A stretch of DNA of 64,000 nt from Rhizobium johnstonii 3841 (lineage in GTDB: Bacteria; Pseudomonadota; Alphaproteobacteria; Rhizobiales; Rhizobiaceae): contig NC_008378.1 of assembly GCF_000009265.1 (NCBI RefSeq), forward strand, positions 310,001 through 374,000. Reading direction: 5' to 3'. Positions 1-9,550 of this stretch are shown here, piece by piece (positions within the stretch are counted from its first letter, which is position 1; each line of letters begins with the position of its first letter). Under the pieces are notes generated by a model. It had not been told where the DNA came from, searched no databases, and worked only from the letters and a program-made list of their open reading frames with translations. Both the position numbers and the translations under genes were made by a program.

Positions 1-772
1 TTGGCACTGTCCCCCCATCGATTGTATATTCGGTACCGGTGATCGACGCAGCCCGGTCCGAGGCGAGGAAGGCAATCAGGTTTGCGACCTCTTCCGGCTT
101 TGCCGGACGCCCCAGCGGAATGCCGCCCAGCCCGTCCATGATGATCTTTTTGCCCCCCTCGAGGTCTGTTCCGGCCTGCTTCGCCAGGCGCTCTGCAAGG
201 TGGACCGAAGCTTCCGTTTCGATCCAGCCTGGCGACACCCGAACGACACGAACACCTTTGGGCGAAACTTCCTTCGACATCGCCTTGCTGTAAGTGGAAA
301 GCGCTGCCTTCGCCGCAGCATAGGCCGTCGTCGATTCCGGAAGCGGCAGGACTCTCTGGATGGATGTCACATGCACCACCACACCGTTTCCTTGAGCGAC
401 CATGTCCGGAACCAGTTGCCGATCCAGGCGAACGGCTGGAAAAAGGTTGAGCGACAGCTCCTTATGCCAGTCGTCTTCCGACAGTGCAGAAAATCCACCT
501 CCGGCCGCTGAAGAGCCACCCAGCATATGGACGATGACGTCGACGCCGCCAAGGCGCCGCCGTGTGGCCTCTGCGACGATTGCACATCCCCCTTCGGTGG
601 TCAGGTCCGCCTCGACGAACAGGTCTTCCGACAGGCTGTCCGGACAGGCCCGAGCGGCTGTCAGCACCTGCGCGCCGAGCTCCCGAAACAGTCTGACGGT
701 CGCGGCACCAGTACCTTTGGTTCCAGCCGTAATGAGGGCCCGTTTGCCTCTCAGGTTGAGAAAGTCGGCCAT
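1..772 (-). CDS. SDR-family NAD(P)-dependent oxidoreductase, 3' end cut by window edge
   Basis: Short-chain dehydrogenase/reductase, an NAD(P)-linked cytosolic enzyme acting on an unidentified alcohol or ketone. The cofactor-binding glycine motif reads TAGTKGTG at residues 15-22, the catalytic Ser is near residue 137 and the YxxxK pair is Tyr151/Lys155 (YAAAK). The C-terminal IDGG motif is reached just before the window edge, so only a few residues are missing. The start ATG overlaps the TAA stop of the upstream NTF2-like gene (TAATG), so the two are translationally coupled. Divergent from the LysR gene at 1189, which is its likely regulator by position. The substrate cannot be told. Confidence 0.88.
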   Translation of the reverse strand, partial: MADFLNLRGKRALITAGTKGTGAATVRLFRELGAQVLTAARACPDSLSEDLFVEADLTTEGGCAIVAEATRRRLGGVDVIVHMLGGSSAAGGGFSALSEDDWHKELSLNLFPAVRLDRQLVPDMVAQGNGVVVHVTSIQRVLPLPESTTAYAAAKAALSTYSKAMSKEVSPKGVRVVRVSPGWIETEASVHLAERLAKQAGTDLEGGKKIIMDGLGGIPLGRPAKPEEVANLIAFLASDRAASITGTEYTIDGGTVP

Positions 773-1092
773 TATAATATCTCCAGCCTGACAATCCTGT
801 CGTCCTTGATGGTGAAGGCGTGGGTGAGCATCACCGGGCTACCGGGAAACTGGCCGCTCACCCTCGCCCGGACGAGTGCCTTGTCGCCGTCAACCGCGGA
901 TTCCACGGGTTCGGCACGGTATTGGGTCGCCTTCTTCGCAGCCACCCACCAGTCGCGGATTGCGACGGCGCCCTGATGGCGAGCGTTCTCATCTTCGACC
1001 ACGGCATCGACCGCGAGGGTCTTCACCAGCGCATCGGCATCATTGCGACTGTCGGCGTCAAAATACATGTTTACGATATGGGGCAAATCCAT
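772..1092 (-). CDS. NTF2/SnoaL-like small protein
   Basis: A 106-residue protein with the pattern of the SnoaL-like/NTF2 fold: an N-terminal helix (residues 3-25), a central segment with IRDWW, and C-terminal strands ending [16 protein letters not shown]. Members are small cone-shaped enzymes (isomerases, cyclases) or polyketide-type ligand binders, and the fold does not reveal the reaction. The start at 1092 is chosen because AGGAG lies about 8 nt upstream; an in-frame ATG at 1107 lies before that ribosome site. It is the first gene of a two-gene unit with the SDR gene, overlapping it by one base, and is divergent from the LysR regulator. Confidence 0.75.
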   Translation of the reverse strand: MDLPHIVNMYFDADSRNDADALVKTLAVDAVVEDENARHQGAVAIRDWWVAAKKATQYRAEPVESAVDGDKALVRARVSGQFPGSPVMLTHAFTIKDDRIVRLEIL

Positions 1093-1188
1093 CCTGTTTC
1101 TCCTCATGATCTGCCCCGATAGTTAGCGCTCGACCATTGCATAGATAAGTGGGATAAACCGGAATTCGGTATTGAACGGATCGGGACA

Positions 1189-2091
1189 ATGGAACACGCC
1201 AGCTTGAAGGAACTCGAAGCGGCCATTGCGATTGCCCGGCGCGGGACATTCCGCGCAGCAGCCATCGATCTCGGCATGTCGACCACCGCGCTCAGCCACA
1301 CCATAGGCAGGCTTGAGGCCGGGCTCGGCGTGCGACTGTTCAACCGCACCACACGCAGCGTGTCGCTGACTGATGCCGGCAGGCTGTTTGTGCAGCAGGT
1401 AGGGCCTACGCTTCAGGATCTCCATGCTGCTCTGGATCTGGTACGCTCCCACCGCGAGACTCCTTCCGGAACAATACGGATCAACGCAGCGCCGTTTGCG
1501 GCGCGCGCCATCATCTCACCGCTCGTGCTGGAGTTCCTGCGCCGCTATCCCGACATGAATGTCGATATCGTTACCGAGGGGAAAATGGTCGATATCGTCA
1601 AGGAGGGGTTCGATCTGGGCGTCAGGGTTGAAGGCCTCGTTCCCACCGACATGATTGCCGTTTCGCTCGGGCGGCCTCAGCGACACGCTGTCGTCGGGTC
1701 TCCTGAGTATTTCAAGAAGCACGGTAGGCCCATGGTGCCTCCGGATCTTCTCAATCACCGATGCATCCGCGTGCGGCTGCCTGACGGCTCCTTGTTTCGA
1801 TGGCGGTTCGAAAAAGACGGCGAGCCGGTGCAGATAGACGTGCGGGGGCCAATCGCACTCGATGAGGCCAGCCTTACGCGGACTGCCGTGCTTGAAAACG
1901 CCGGCGTGGGCTACCTCTTTGAACAAGACATTCTCTCGGACATAGAGGCGGGGCGCGTTGCTCGTGTTCTAGAAGATTGGACGCCGCCCTATCCAGGCCT
2001 GTGCCTCTACTATCCTGGACGCCGAAATCTATCGGCTGGCGTCAGAGCATTTCTCGACTTAGCTCGTGAGTTCTCCCGAAAAGCGGCTTAA
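1189..2091 (+). CDS. LysR-family transcriptional regulator
   Basis: A 300-residue LysR-type regulator, the usual family length. The winged helix-turn-helix occupies residues 5-65 ([19 protein letters not shown], then [16 protein letters not shown] near residue 50), followed by a linker helix and an effector-binding domain with the typical [19 protein letters not shown] start near residue 105. It is divergent from the NTF2-like/SDR pair across about 96 bp, the standard arrangement for a LysR protein controlling its neighbour. A near-palindrome, ACCGGAATTCGGT at 1158-1170, lies in that gap and is a possible operator, though it is short. The effector is unknown. Confidence 0.9.
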   Translation: MEHASLKELEAAIAIARRGTFRAAAIDLGMSTTALSHTIGRLEAGLGVRLFNRTTRSVSLTDAGRLFVQQVGPTLQDLHAALDLVRSHRETPSGTIRINAAPFAARAIISPLVLEFLRRYPDMNVDIVTEGKMVDIVKEGFDLGVRVEGLVPTDMIAVSLGRPQRHAVVGSPEYFKKHGRPMVPPDLLNHRCIRVRLPDGSLFRWRFEKDGEPVQIDVRGPIALDEASLTRTAVLENAGVGYLFEQDILSDIEAGRVARVLEDWTPPYPGLCLYYPGRRNLSAGVRAFLDLAREFSRKAA

Positions 2092-2172
2092 CCCACTGCC
2101 TTCCGCCTTGAACGCTTTCGAACCGTTGGCCGGTGAACCCTCCTGCTTCGTTCCTGTCTACCGCCCGCCCTG

Positions 2173-3399
2173 CTACTGCGCCGGCTCCAGCATGGCGCAA
2201 TCTTCCCCGCCGGTGCACTCTCCCGAGAGGGTGCGCTGACCGAGCGCAATGATAAGGACGGTCGCGGCCCCGGCCGCCGCTGACACCCAGAATCCGCTCT
2301 GGGGACCGTAGCTGTCGACGACCCAGCCCGTGACGAAGGCGCCGAGCGCCATGCCGATGCCGATGCCGGTCATCACCCAGGTGACGCCTTCCGTCAGCAC
2401 CGATTCCGGCACGCGACGCTCGATCAGTCCGAAGGCCGTTATAAATGTCGGCGAGATCGCGATGCCGCTGACGAAGACGGCGACAGCAAGCAGGGTTACC
2501 GAGCTGCCGGCGACGAGCAGCGGCAGCGAGGTCAGTGCGAGGATCGCAACAGCGATCAGCAGCTGACGATGCAGGGGGATACGCAGATTAAGCGCGCCGA
2601 GGGTCAGACCCACTAGGAAGGAACCGAGGGCATAGACACCGATCACCAGGCTTGCCGCATTCGGCTGACCAAGCTCCTTGGTGATGGCGACAACACTCAC
2701 TTCAGCGGTTGCGAAGATCGCGCCGACGAAGATCAGCGCGAGCGTGATGATCTGCACCGGACGCTGGCGGATGGCGGAGCCAACCGCAGCCGCGCCGGCG
2801 ACATGACGCACCTTCGGCTCGGTGCCGCGCTGCACGATGAAGGCGGCCGTCCCGAGCGCCAGAAAAGCTGTGCTCACCATCATGCCGGCTTCCGGGAATA
2901 GGGCGACGGCCAGCCCGACCGACAGCGAGGCGCCGGCGATATAGACCAGTTCGTCCGCGGCACTTTCGAACGCGAAGGCGGTGTTGAGCTCGGGCCGGTT
3001 GCGAAAGAGCTCCGTCCAGCGCGCCCGCATCAGCGCCGGAATGCTTGGCATGGCTGCCGCGAGGAAGGCTGAGGCAAAGAGTGTCCACACCGGCCAGTTC
3101 TGGTTGGTCGCGGCGATCAGCGCGATAAACGCCAGCACGGATACGATGGTTGTGGGAACGACGACTGCCGTCTGGCCCAGCCGGTCGACCGCTCGCGAAA
3201 TCTGCGGCGAGATCACCGCATTGGTGAGCGCATAGGTCGCCGACACGGCGCCCGCCAGCCAATATTCGCCATGTGCCTGGGAGAGCATGGCAACGATGCC
3301 GATCGGCGCCATGGCGATGGGAAGGCGTGCGAAAAAGCCGGCTGCGGAGAAGCCCTTGGCCCCAGGTGCCGCGAATATTTGTTTATACGGATTTGACAT
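2173..3399 (-). CDS. MFS efflux transporter
   Basis: A 408-residue major facilitator superfamily protein with about twelve hydrophobic segments across its length and the RxxRWTELFRNR-type cytoplasmic loop between the halves of the N-domain. It resembles the arabinose-efflux-type drug/metabolite exporters. The start at 3399 (MSNPYKQ) has GGAAGG about 9 nt upstream; a longer frame to 3465 would run over the operators and is not preferred. Divergent from the TetR gene at 3519, with three repeated operator sites between them, so it is very likely the repressed target. The substrate is unknown. Confidence 0.88.
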   Translation of the reverse strand: MSNPYKQIFAAPGAKGFSAAGFFARLPIAMAPIGIVAMLSQAHGEYWLAGAVSATYALTNAVISPQISRAVDRLGQTAVVVPTTIVSVLAFIALIAATNQNWPVWTLFASAFLAAAMPSIPALMRARWTELFRNRPELNTAFAFESAADELVYIAGASLSVGLAVALFPEAGMMVSTAFLALGTAAFIVQRGTEPKVRHVAGAAAVGSAIRQRPVQIITLALIFVGAIFATAEVSVVAITKELGQPNAASLVIGVYALGSFLVGLTLGALNLRIPLHRQLLIAVAILALTSLPLLVAGSSVTLLAVAVFVSGIAISPTFITAFGLIERRVPESVLTEGVTWVMTGIGIGMALGAFVTGWVVDSYGPQSGFWVSAAAGAATVLIIALGQRTLSGECTGGEDCAMLEPAQ

Positions 3400-3435
3400 G
3401 GGACGACCCTTCCAGCTATCGGATAGAACACTCAT

Positions 3436-3503
3436 ATACGGAGCGTATGTGTTTAGATAATGCATACGTCACGTATGTCAATGAAAAAAGATACGCGGCG
3501 TAT
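3436..3503. promoter_or_regulatory. Three repeated 13-bp palindromic operators between MFS and TetR genes
   Basis: The palindrome ATACG-N3-CGTAT occurs three times, at 3436-3448, 3464-3476 and 3491-3503, with start-to-start spacing of 28 and 27 bp. The middle copy extends one more pair (CATACG/CGTATG). The sites fill the divergent promoter region of the MFS gene and the tetR gene, the last ending 15 nt before the TetR start. Most simply these are binding sites for the TetR-family product of the adjacent gene, controlling both promoters. That assignment is inference; the repeats themselves are directly seen. Confidence 0.8.
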
Positions 3504-3518
3504 GCCAATGGAGAAGCC

Positions 3519-4118
3519 ATGCGCAAACCGCGCCAGGAGATGATCGCAGAGACCCGCGGCAAGCTTATCGCAGCCGGGCGGCGCGCCTTTGGCACGATCG
3601 GCTACGCGGAAGCGTCGATGGACGATTTCACCGGCGAAGCGGGACTGACGCGAGGGGCCCTCTATCACCACTTCGGTGACAAGAGAGGCCTGCTCCAGGC
3701 CGTCATCATCGAAATCGACGCGGAAATGACGGAACGGCTGAACGAGGTCTCGGCCGCCGCTCCGACGCGCTGGCAGGGCTTTGTCGACGAGTGCTCCGCT
3801 TATATCGAAATGGCGCTTGAGCCCGAAATCCAGCGTATCATGTTTCGCGATGGCCCGGCTGTACTCGGCGACATCTCGCAATGGCAGAACACCCCCGGCT
3901 GTATCGCCGCCCTCTCCCGCAGCCTCGACCGTCTCAAGGCCGATGGCGAGATTATCGACATCGACACCGAAACCGCCGCTCGCCTTATCAATGGCGCCAG
4001 CAGCCATATGGCGCTTTGGATCGCCAATGCCGAGAATCCGGAGGCGGTTTCGAAGCGGGCGGTTGCGGGGTTCAAGGCTATGCTGGGCAGCCTCCGCAGG
4101 CAGCAACGAGGTGTTTGA
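3519..4118 (+). CDS. TetR-family transcriptional regulator
   Basis: A 199-residue TetR-type repressor. The N-terminal helix-turn-helix is clear at about residues 12-58: LIAAGRRAFGTIGYAEASMD, then GLTRGALYHHFGDKRGLL, the family's most conserved stretch. The rest is a helical ligand-binding and dimer domain. The start at 3519 (MRKPRQEM) is the last ATG before the HTH and has GGAGAAG just upstream; a longer open frame runs back through the operator region and is rejected. Divergent from the MFS exporter gene and probably its ligand-responsive repressor through the three ATACG-N3-CGTAT sites. Confidence 0.9.
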   Translation: MRKPRQEMIAETRGKLIAAGRRAFGTIGYAEASMDDFTGEAGLTRGALYHHFGDKRGLLQAVIIEIDAEMTERLNEVSAAAPTRWQGFVDECSAYIEMALEPEIQRIMFRDGPAVLGDISQWQNTPGCIAALSRSLDRLKADGEIIDIDTETAARLINGASSHMALWIANAENPEAVSKRAVAGFKAMLGSLRRQQRGV

Positions 4119-4298
4119 TTTTCTATTCAGGCGCCGTGGGGGTCGGTCCTCGACGATCGCGTTCCCGCCCCTCTCTAGCCGCCACTCCACACTCTGATAC
4201 GTTTTTGGCATTTCCTGAAACATGCCAGATACGCAGACCCGTCAGACATCACTCCGTCACGAAATGTCGCCTCGGGCGACAAGAACATGGAGTGCCTC

Positions 4299-5636
4299 AT
4301 GAAGAAGTTTGACAATATTCTCGCCTGGCGCCGGCTTGCCCGCGGAGCAATGGTGATGGCGGTTGGACCGATGTTGCTGTTCCCAGCCGGTTACCTTGTG
4401 CCAGCGAGTGCCGCCGACGTCACATCGGACGGGCCGGCGACGCCGATCGAGGCCGACGAAACGATCCGCCCGTTCCAGATCCACGTTCCGCAGTCACAGC
4501 TTGACGATCTGCGCAAGCGCATTGCCGAAGCGCGTTGGCCAGATAAGGAAACCGTGAGCGACACCTCGCAAGGCATCCAGCTTTCGCGCGTCCAGGATCT
4601 GGTCCGTTACTGGGGCACTGATTACGATTGGCGCAAAGCCGAGGCGGAGCTCAATGCACTTCCGGAATTCATCACGACGATCGACGGGGTCGATATCCAG
4701 TTCATCCATGTGCGATCGCGTCATCCCAACGCCCTTCCGGTCATTCTGACCCATGGTTGGCCGGGTTCGACCTTCGAGTTCATCAAGGCGATCGGCCCTC
4801 TTACCGATCCGACTGCTTATGGCGGTAAAGCGGAGGACGCATTTGACGTGGTCATTCCTTCCATCCCCGGCTACGGCTTTTCGGGTAAGCCGACGGAGCT
4901 TGGCTGGGGCCCCGACCGCGTTGCGCGGGCATGGGACATCCTGATGAAGCGGCTCGGCTATGCGCACTACGTTTCCCAGGGTGGCGACCATGGTTCCGTT
5001 ATCTCCGACGCGCTGGCGCGCCAGGCACCGAAGGGCCTGCTTGGTATCCATCTCAACATGCCGGCGACCGTTCCGGGCAATCTCACCAAGGCGATCAACA
5101 GTGGAGACCCGGCTCCTGCGGGACTGTCGGCGCTCGAGCGGGATGCCTATGAATCGTTGAGCACCTTCTTCGGCCGGAATGCGGCCTACGGGGCCGTGAT
5201 GGTGACGCGTCCGCAGACGATCGGCTACTCGCTTTCCGACTCACCGTCGGGACTGGCTGCCTGGATCTACGAAAAATTTGCTCAATGGAGCGACAGCGAG
5301 GGCATTCCCGAGCGCGTTTTTTCCAAGGACGAAATGCTGAATGACATCACATTGTACTGGCTGACCAACACGGGGGCATCCTCGTCGCGGTTCTATTGGG
5401 AGAACAACAACAACAACTTCAGCTCAGACGCGCAGAAGACCAAAGAGATCAAGATCCCGGTGGCAATCAGCGTATTCCCAAAGGAGATCTACCAGGCGCC
5501 GGAGAGTTGGAGCAAGGAGGCCTACCCCACGCTGCATTACTACCACCGTGTCGATATGGGCGGTCACTTCGCCGCCTGGGAACAGCCCCAGCTTTTCGCT
5601 GAGGAACTGCGAGAGGCATTCAGGTCGGTGCGTTGA
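4299..5636 (+). CDS. Exported epoxide hydrolase (alpha/beta hydrolase)
   Basis: A 445-residue protein of the microsomal-type epoxide hydrolase family, with the N-terminal EHN domain (residues about 55-165) and an alpha/beta-hydrolase core. Visible motifs are HGWPGS at 152-157 (oxyanion hole), the nucleophile context GGDHG with Asp230, and the C-terminal catalytic His423 in GGHFAAWEQP. Residues 1-39 form a signal peptide: basic start, hydrophobic core MVMAVGPMLLFPAGY and an ASAAD cleavage region, so it is probably periplasmic. GGAG lies 7 nt before the 4299 start, preferred over the in-frame ATG at 4287. Expected reaction is hydrolysis of an epoxide to a diol; substrate unknown. It stands alone downstream of tetR. 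Confidence 0.85.
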   Translation: MKKFDNILAWRRLARGAMVMAVGPMLLFPAGYLVPASAADVTSDGPATPIEADETIRPFQIHVPQSQLDDLRKRIAEARWPDKETVSDTSQGIQLSRVQDLVRYWGTDYDWRKAEAELNALPEFITTIDGVDIQFIHVRSRHPNALPVILTHGWPGSTFEFIKAIGPLTDPTAYGGKAEDAFDVVIPSIPGYGFSGKPTELGWGPDRVARAWDILMKRLGYAHYVSQGGDHGSVISDALARQAPKGLLGIHLNMPATVPGNLTKAINSGDPAPAGLSALERDAYESLSTFFGRNAAYGAVMVTRPQTIGYSLSDSPSGLAAWIYEKFAQWSDSEGIPERVFSKDEMLNDITLYWLTNTGASSSRFYWENNNNNFSSDAQKTKEIKIPVAISVFPKEIYQAPESWSKEAYPTLHYYHRVDMGGHFAAWEQPQLFAEELREAFRSVR

Positions 5637-5759
5637 TACATCGGCTGCAGAATGACGGCTTGGCATATCCGCGGCTGAGAGTGGCGAATTCAAAGCCGCG
5701 GAGAATCCAGCTCGAACCGTTTCATCAAATCTTCCTCATCCCACTGTATTTTCCGCGGG

Positions 5760-6371
5760 TTAGTTCATTGCGCCACCAGCGGCCAATACCTCTTCCTGCG
5801 TGTCGAGGTCGAGCAGGGCCGCGTCGCCAACATCGACATCGCGCACGGGCAGGGCTGATGTGGCGATGATATCACGGGCGCCGACATCGCCTTCAAGTCT
5901 AAGGACTGCCTGATTGAGAGAACGTGGCAGGATAATGGGATTGCCGGGTTTGCCGTGTGAGACGGCGCGCACGACGGCCTCGCCGCCGGCGTTGCGAAAG
6001 GCGGAAATCAGAGCATCGAGATGCGCCGTGGAAATGCCGGGCATATCGGCCAGCATGACGAGAATGCCTTCGGCGCTGTCAGCGTCCCTCGATGAGAATC
6101 CTGCTTTGAGCGAGCTCGCCATGCCGCTGGCGTAATCGGGATTATCGATGAAAGTCAGAGCGAGCCCATCGAGCGCGGCCTCGATCTCGCTCCTGCGATG
6201 GCCCGTGACGACAATAACGGAGGCTGCATCCGCAGCGAGTGCGGTCAATGCCGACCGCCGCACGAGCGGCACGCCGTCGAATTCGGCCAGCAGCTTGTGC
6301 CTCCCACCCTCACCCATCCGGCTTGCCTTGCCGGCAGCGAGAATGACGATCGCGACTGACGCCTCACGCAT
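5760..6371 (-). CDS. mocA: MocA-type molybdenum cofactor cytidylyltransferase
   Basis: A 203-residue nucleotidyltransferase of the MobA/MocA family. The nucleotide-binding motif LAAGKASRMG lies at about residues 10-19, and MLADMPG and GKPGNPIILP motifs follow. MocA enzymes transfer CMP from CTP to molybdopterin to form molybdopterin cytosine dinucleotide, the cofactor used by PaoABC-type aldehyde oxidoreductases. It is the last gene of the pao operon: its ATG at 6371 lies inside the last codons of the XdhC-like gene (8-nt overlap), so translation is coupled. Context favours MocA over MobA, although the specificity residues were not compared. Confidence 0.82.
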   Translation of the reverse strand: MREASVAIVILAAGKASRMGEGGRHKLLAEFDGVPLVRRSALTALAADAASVIVVTGHRRSEIEAALDGLALTFIDNPDYASGMASSLKAGFSSRDADSAEGILVMLADMPGISTAHLDALISAFRNAGGEAVVRAVSHGKPGNPIILPRSLNQAVLRLEGDVGARDIIATSALPVRDVDVGDAALLDLDTQEEVLAAGGAMN

Positions 6372-7293
6372 AAGCCACCAGTCTTGCCGCGGCGACATCC
6401 GCCAGAACAGACAGGGCGAGCGAGGTTGCATCTCGCGTCGGGCCGAACATCCCGATGGGCGCCTTGATGCGACCGATATCATCCTTTCCGAAAGCCATGG
6501 CTGTCAACCGCTCGACACGCCGATGATGCGTCCGGGTGCTGCCGAGCGCGCCGATATAAAAGGCGGGTGAGTGAAGCGCGGTCTCGAGAATGGCGGCTTC
6601 GGCGTCGAGGTCATGATGCAGGAGCACGACGGCCGTGAAGGGGTCGATGATGTCGGCTGCGACCTTGGCCCCCTCGTCCTGCCCCCTGACGATCACGTCG
6701 TAGGCGGAAGCCTCGGCCAGTCGTGCGACGGCCTGCGCTTCGATGGTCCGCCCGGAAAGGACAATGCGGGTACGGGGACGGTAGACGGTCAGAAAATCTC
6801 GCTCGTGCCAGCACGCCCGTGGCAGTGGGTCTACCGCTTCGAGCGTCTGCCGCTCCGGCGAATATGCAAGGCCGGCTGCCTGCCTGCGTTCGAGACGATC
6901 AAGAACATGCTGCAAAGCTCCGACATCTTTGAGGACATGGATTGCAACAGCGATCCCGCCGCCGCAGGGAAGGACAATGTCGAAGAAGGGAGAGCCGTCG
7001 CCGAACTTGACCGTGCGGTCCCGTCCTTCCGCCATTGCCAGAAGTGCTTCGGAAGCGACGGCGGCTTCGACGCATCCGCCGGAGACATAGCCGCAGAACC
7101 GCCCGTCTGCTGCAACGGCCATATGAGCGCCGAGCGCCCGCGCCGCTCCGCCCCGGATTTCGACGAGGGTGGCAAGTGCCGCCGCGCCGAGACCATGGGC
7201 GTCTATCGCGAAGCGAAGCAGTTCCGCCGGATCGTCGGTGGACGCGGCCCTGACGGGAATTGGCGCCGTGATGGGCGCAAGTGTCTGATCCAT
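6364..7293 (-). CDS. paoD: XdhC/CoxI-family maturation factor (PaoD-like)
   Basis: A 309-residue XdhC-family protein. The N-terminal XdhC/CoxI domain (residues about 25-95, with LATLVEIRGG and GYVSGGCVEAAV) is followed by a C-terminal Rossmann-type domain (about 175-300, with the FYIGALGSTRTHHRR motif). These proteins bind the molybdenum cofactor, help add the terminal sulfur and insert it into xanthine-oxidase-family enzymes; in the E. coli paoABCD operon the counterpart is PaoD. It follows paoC by 55 bp and overlaps mocA, making a dedicated maturation pair. The start at 7293 (MDQTLAPI) has AGGA upstream; a longer frame to 7386 enters paoC and is rejected. Confidence 0.85.
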   Translation of the reverse strand: MDQTLAPITAPIPVRAASTDDPAELLRFAIDAHGLGAAALATLVEIRGGAARALGAHMAVAADGRFCGYVSGGCVEAAVASEALLAMAEGRDRTVKFGDGSPFFDIVLPCGGGIAVAIHVLKDVGALQHVLDRLERRQAAGLAYSPERQTLEAVDPLPRACWHERDFLTVYRPRTRIVLSGRTIEAQAVARLAEASAYDVIVRGQDEGAKVAADIIDPFTAVVLLHHDLDAEAAILETALHSPAFYIGALGSTRTHHRRVERLTAMAFGKDDIGRIKAPIGMFGPTRDATSLALSVLADVAAARLVAYA

Positions 7294-7348
7294 CGGAAAT
7301 CCTACAGGAAGTGACGGGGGTCCGCTTTCGAGACCACCGCCGAAATAA

Positions 7349-9547
7349 TCAGGCCACATCCGGCAAGCCACCGATGAGCTTGTCAAGTGTCAGCGGATAG
7401 TGCCGGACCCTGACGCCGGTCGCGTTATAGACGGCGTTGGCGATTGCTGCCGCGACGCCGCAAAGGCCAAGCTCGCCGACGCCCTTTGCCTTCATCGGCG
7501 AGGACATCGGATCGGTCTCGTCCATGAAGATCACCTCCTGGTGCGGAATGTCGGCATGCACCGCCACTTCATAGCTGGCGAGATCGTGGTTGACGAAGAA
7601 GCCGCGACGGGTGTCGACCGCCAATTCCTCGGACAGCGCGCCGCCCGCCCCCATCGTCATCGCGCCGATGACCTGGCTTCGGGCGGTGATCGGATTAAGG
7701 ATTCTTCCCGCCGCACAGACTGCGAGCATCCTGCGGATCCGGCTTTCCCCAGTGGCAATGTCGACGCCAACCTCGACGAAGTGCGCGCCGAATGTCGATT
7801 GCTGATGCGTTTCGGTGAGCTCGCCCCACTTGATGGTGTCTTCGCCGACAAGGCCATCCGGACCGGCGGCTTCGGCAAGAGGCACCGAACGATTGCCCGA
7901 GCGGACCTCGCCATTCTCGAAGACGATGTCTTCGGAGTTGAAGCCGAGCTTCTTGGCGATGGCCTCACGCAGCTTGACACAGGCTGCGTAGACGCCAGAC
8001 GTGGAAGAGTTCGCACCGAACTGTCCGCCGGAACCCGCAGAAACCGGAAAACGCGAGTCGCCGAGTTGGACGGCGACCTTGTCGATCGTGACCCCCATCA
8101 TCTCGGCCGCCGTCTGGGCGATGATCGTGTAGCTGCCGGTTCCGATGTCGGTCATGTCGGTTTCCACAGTCACGACGCCTTCCCGGTCGAGCTTTACCCG
8201 GGCTCCGGAGGGAAGGACGAGGTTGTTGCGGAAGGCAACGGCGACGCCCATGCCGACCAGCCAGCTGCCATCCCGTCTGGAACCCGGCTTTCCTCTTTCA
8301 CGCCAGCCAAACCGCTCCGCACCTAGTGTGAGGCAGCCGACGAGATTGCGCTGGGAAAAAGGCCGCTGCGGCTTTTCCGGATCGACCTGCGTGTCGTTGA
8401 CGATCCGAAATTGTACAGGATCGATCCCAACTTTTTCGGCAATCTCGTCGATGGCGATTTCGAGCGCCATCAGTCCGGGGGCTTCGCCCGGAGCGCGCAT
8501 GGCATTGCCCTCCGGGAGATGAAGCGTCGCAAGACGCATTGCGGTCATCCGGTTTGCACCCGCATAGAGGAGCCGCGTCTGGTTGACGGCGGTCTCCAGT
8601 CCGCCGCCCGGAAGGTCGCCGGACCAGCTTTCGTGCGCAATGGCAGTGATCTTGCCGTCACGCTCGGTTCCAATGCGGATCCGCTGGATCGTCGCCGGCC
8701 GATGGGTGGTGTTGTTTATCAGGAGGGGGCGAGGCAAGGCGACCTTGACGGGCCGCTTGACCGCACGCGCACCGACAACGGCCAGCACGGCATCCGCCCG
8801 CAGGAACAGCTTGCCGCCGAAGCCGCCGCCGATGAACGGCGACATGAGGTGGATATTCTCCTTGTCGATGTCGAGCGTCGTTGCAAGGTCGGAGCGCCAC
8901 CAGTCGATCATCTGGCTGGAGGTCCAGACGGTCACCTCGTCGCCGTTCCAGGCTGCGATCGATGCGTGCGGCTCCATCATCGCATGCGACTGGTCGGGCG
9001 TCGTGTAAGACGCGTCGACAGTGACGGGAGCTGACCTGAAGGCAGCCTCGAAGTCGCCGACCGCTGTATCGGGCTGCTGAGATTCATCCGGCTTGACGGC
9101 TGAATCCTTTGCCTGACCGAGATCGAACACACCCTTTTCTTCGGCATAGTCGACCTTGACCAGGGAGGCTGCGGCGCGTGCCTGCTCGAAGGTCTCGGCG
9201 ACGACGACCGCGATTGCCTGGTGATAGTGCTGAACCTCGTCGCCACCGAAAAGCTTGGCGGTGTTGAACCTGCCCTTCTTCCGCTCGCCGATATCGAGCG
9301 TCGTCACGACGGCAAGCACGCCCGGAGCCTTTTTGGCGGCGGAAACGTCCATGGACGTGATGCGGCCCTTGGCGATGGCCGCGCCAACGGGATAACCGTA
9401 GGCGTAGGACATATTCGGATCGTGCCACTCATAGGCGTACATCGCGCGGCCGGTCGTCTTGAGCTGACCATCGATGCGGTGGATCGGCTGGCCGACGACC
9501 TTCAGATTGTCGATCGGGTTGGTTGTCGCTGGCGTATCGAACTGCAT
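7349..9547 (-). CDS. paoC: Molybdopterin-binding subunit of periplasmic aldehyde oxidoreductase (PaoC-like)
   Basis: The 732-residue large subunit of a xanthine-oxidase-family enzyme. It has the aldehyde oxidase a/b hammerhead domain (residues about 20-130) followed by the molybdopterin-binding domains, with GGGFGGK near residue 240, EAPG near residue 355 and the GVGELGLCGVA motif near the C-terminus that supplies the catalytic Glu. It oxidises an aldehyde or N-heterocycle by hydroxylation. It has no signal peptide of its own; in this family the complex is carried across the membrane by the Tat signal on the Fe-S subunit. It starts 3 nt after paoB stops. Confidence 0.9.
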   Translation of the reverse strand: MQFDTPATTNPIDNLKVVGQPIHRIDGQLKTTGRAMYAYEWHDPNMSYAYGYPVGAAIAKGRITSMDVSAAKKAPGVLAVVTTLDIGERKKGRFNTAKLFGGDEVQHYHQAIAVVVAETFEQARAAASLVKVDYAEEKGVFDLGQAKDSAVKPDESQQPDTAVGDFEAAFRSAPVTVDASYTTPDQSHAMMEPHASIAAWNGDEVTVWTSSQMIDWWRSDLATTLDIDKENIHLMSPFIGGGFGGKLFLRADAVLAVVGARAVKRPVKVALPRPLLINNTTHRPATIQRIRIGTERDGKITAIAHESWSGDLPGGGLETAVNQTRLLYAGANRMTAMRLATLHLPEGNAMRAPGEAPGLMALEIAIDEIAEKVGIDPVQFRIVNDTQVDPEKPQRPFSQRNLVGCLTLGAERFGWRERGKPGSRRDGSWLVGMGVAVAFRNNLVLPSGARVKLDREGVVTVETDMTDIGTGSYTIIAQTAAEMMGVTIDKVAVQLGDSRFPVSAGSGGQFGANSSTSGVYAACVKLREAIAKKLGFNSEDIVFENGEVRSGNRSVPLAEAAGPDGLVGEDTIKWGELTETHQQSTFGAHFVEVGVDIATGESRIRRMLAVCAAGRILNPITARSQVIGAMTMGAGGALSEELAVDTRRGFFVNHDLASYEVAVHADIPHQEVIFMDETDPMSSPMKAKGVGELGLCGVAAAIANAVYNATGVRVRHYPLTLDKLIGGLPDVA

Positions 9548-9550
9548 GGC

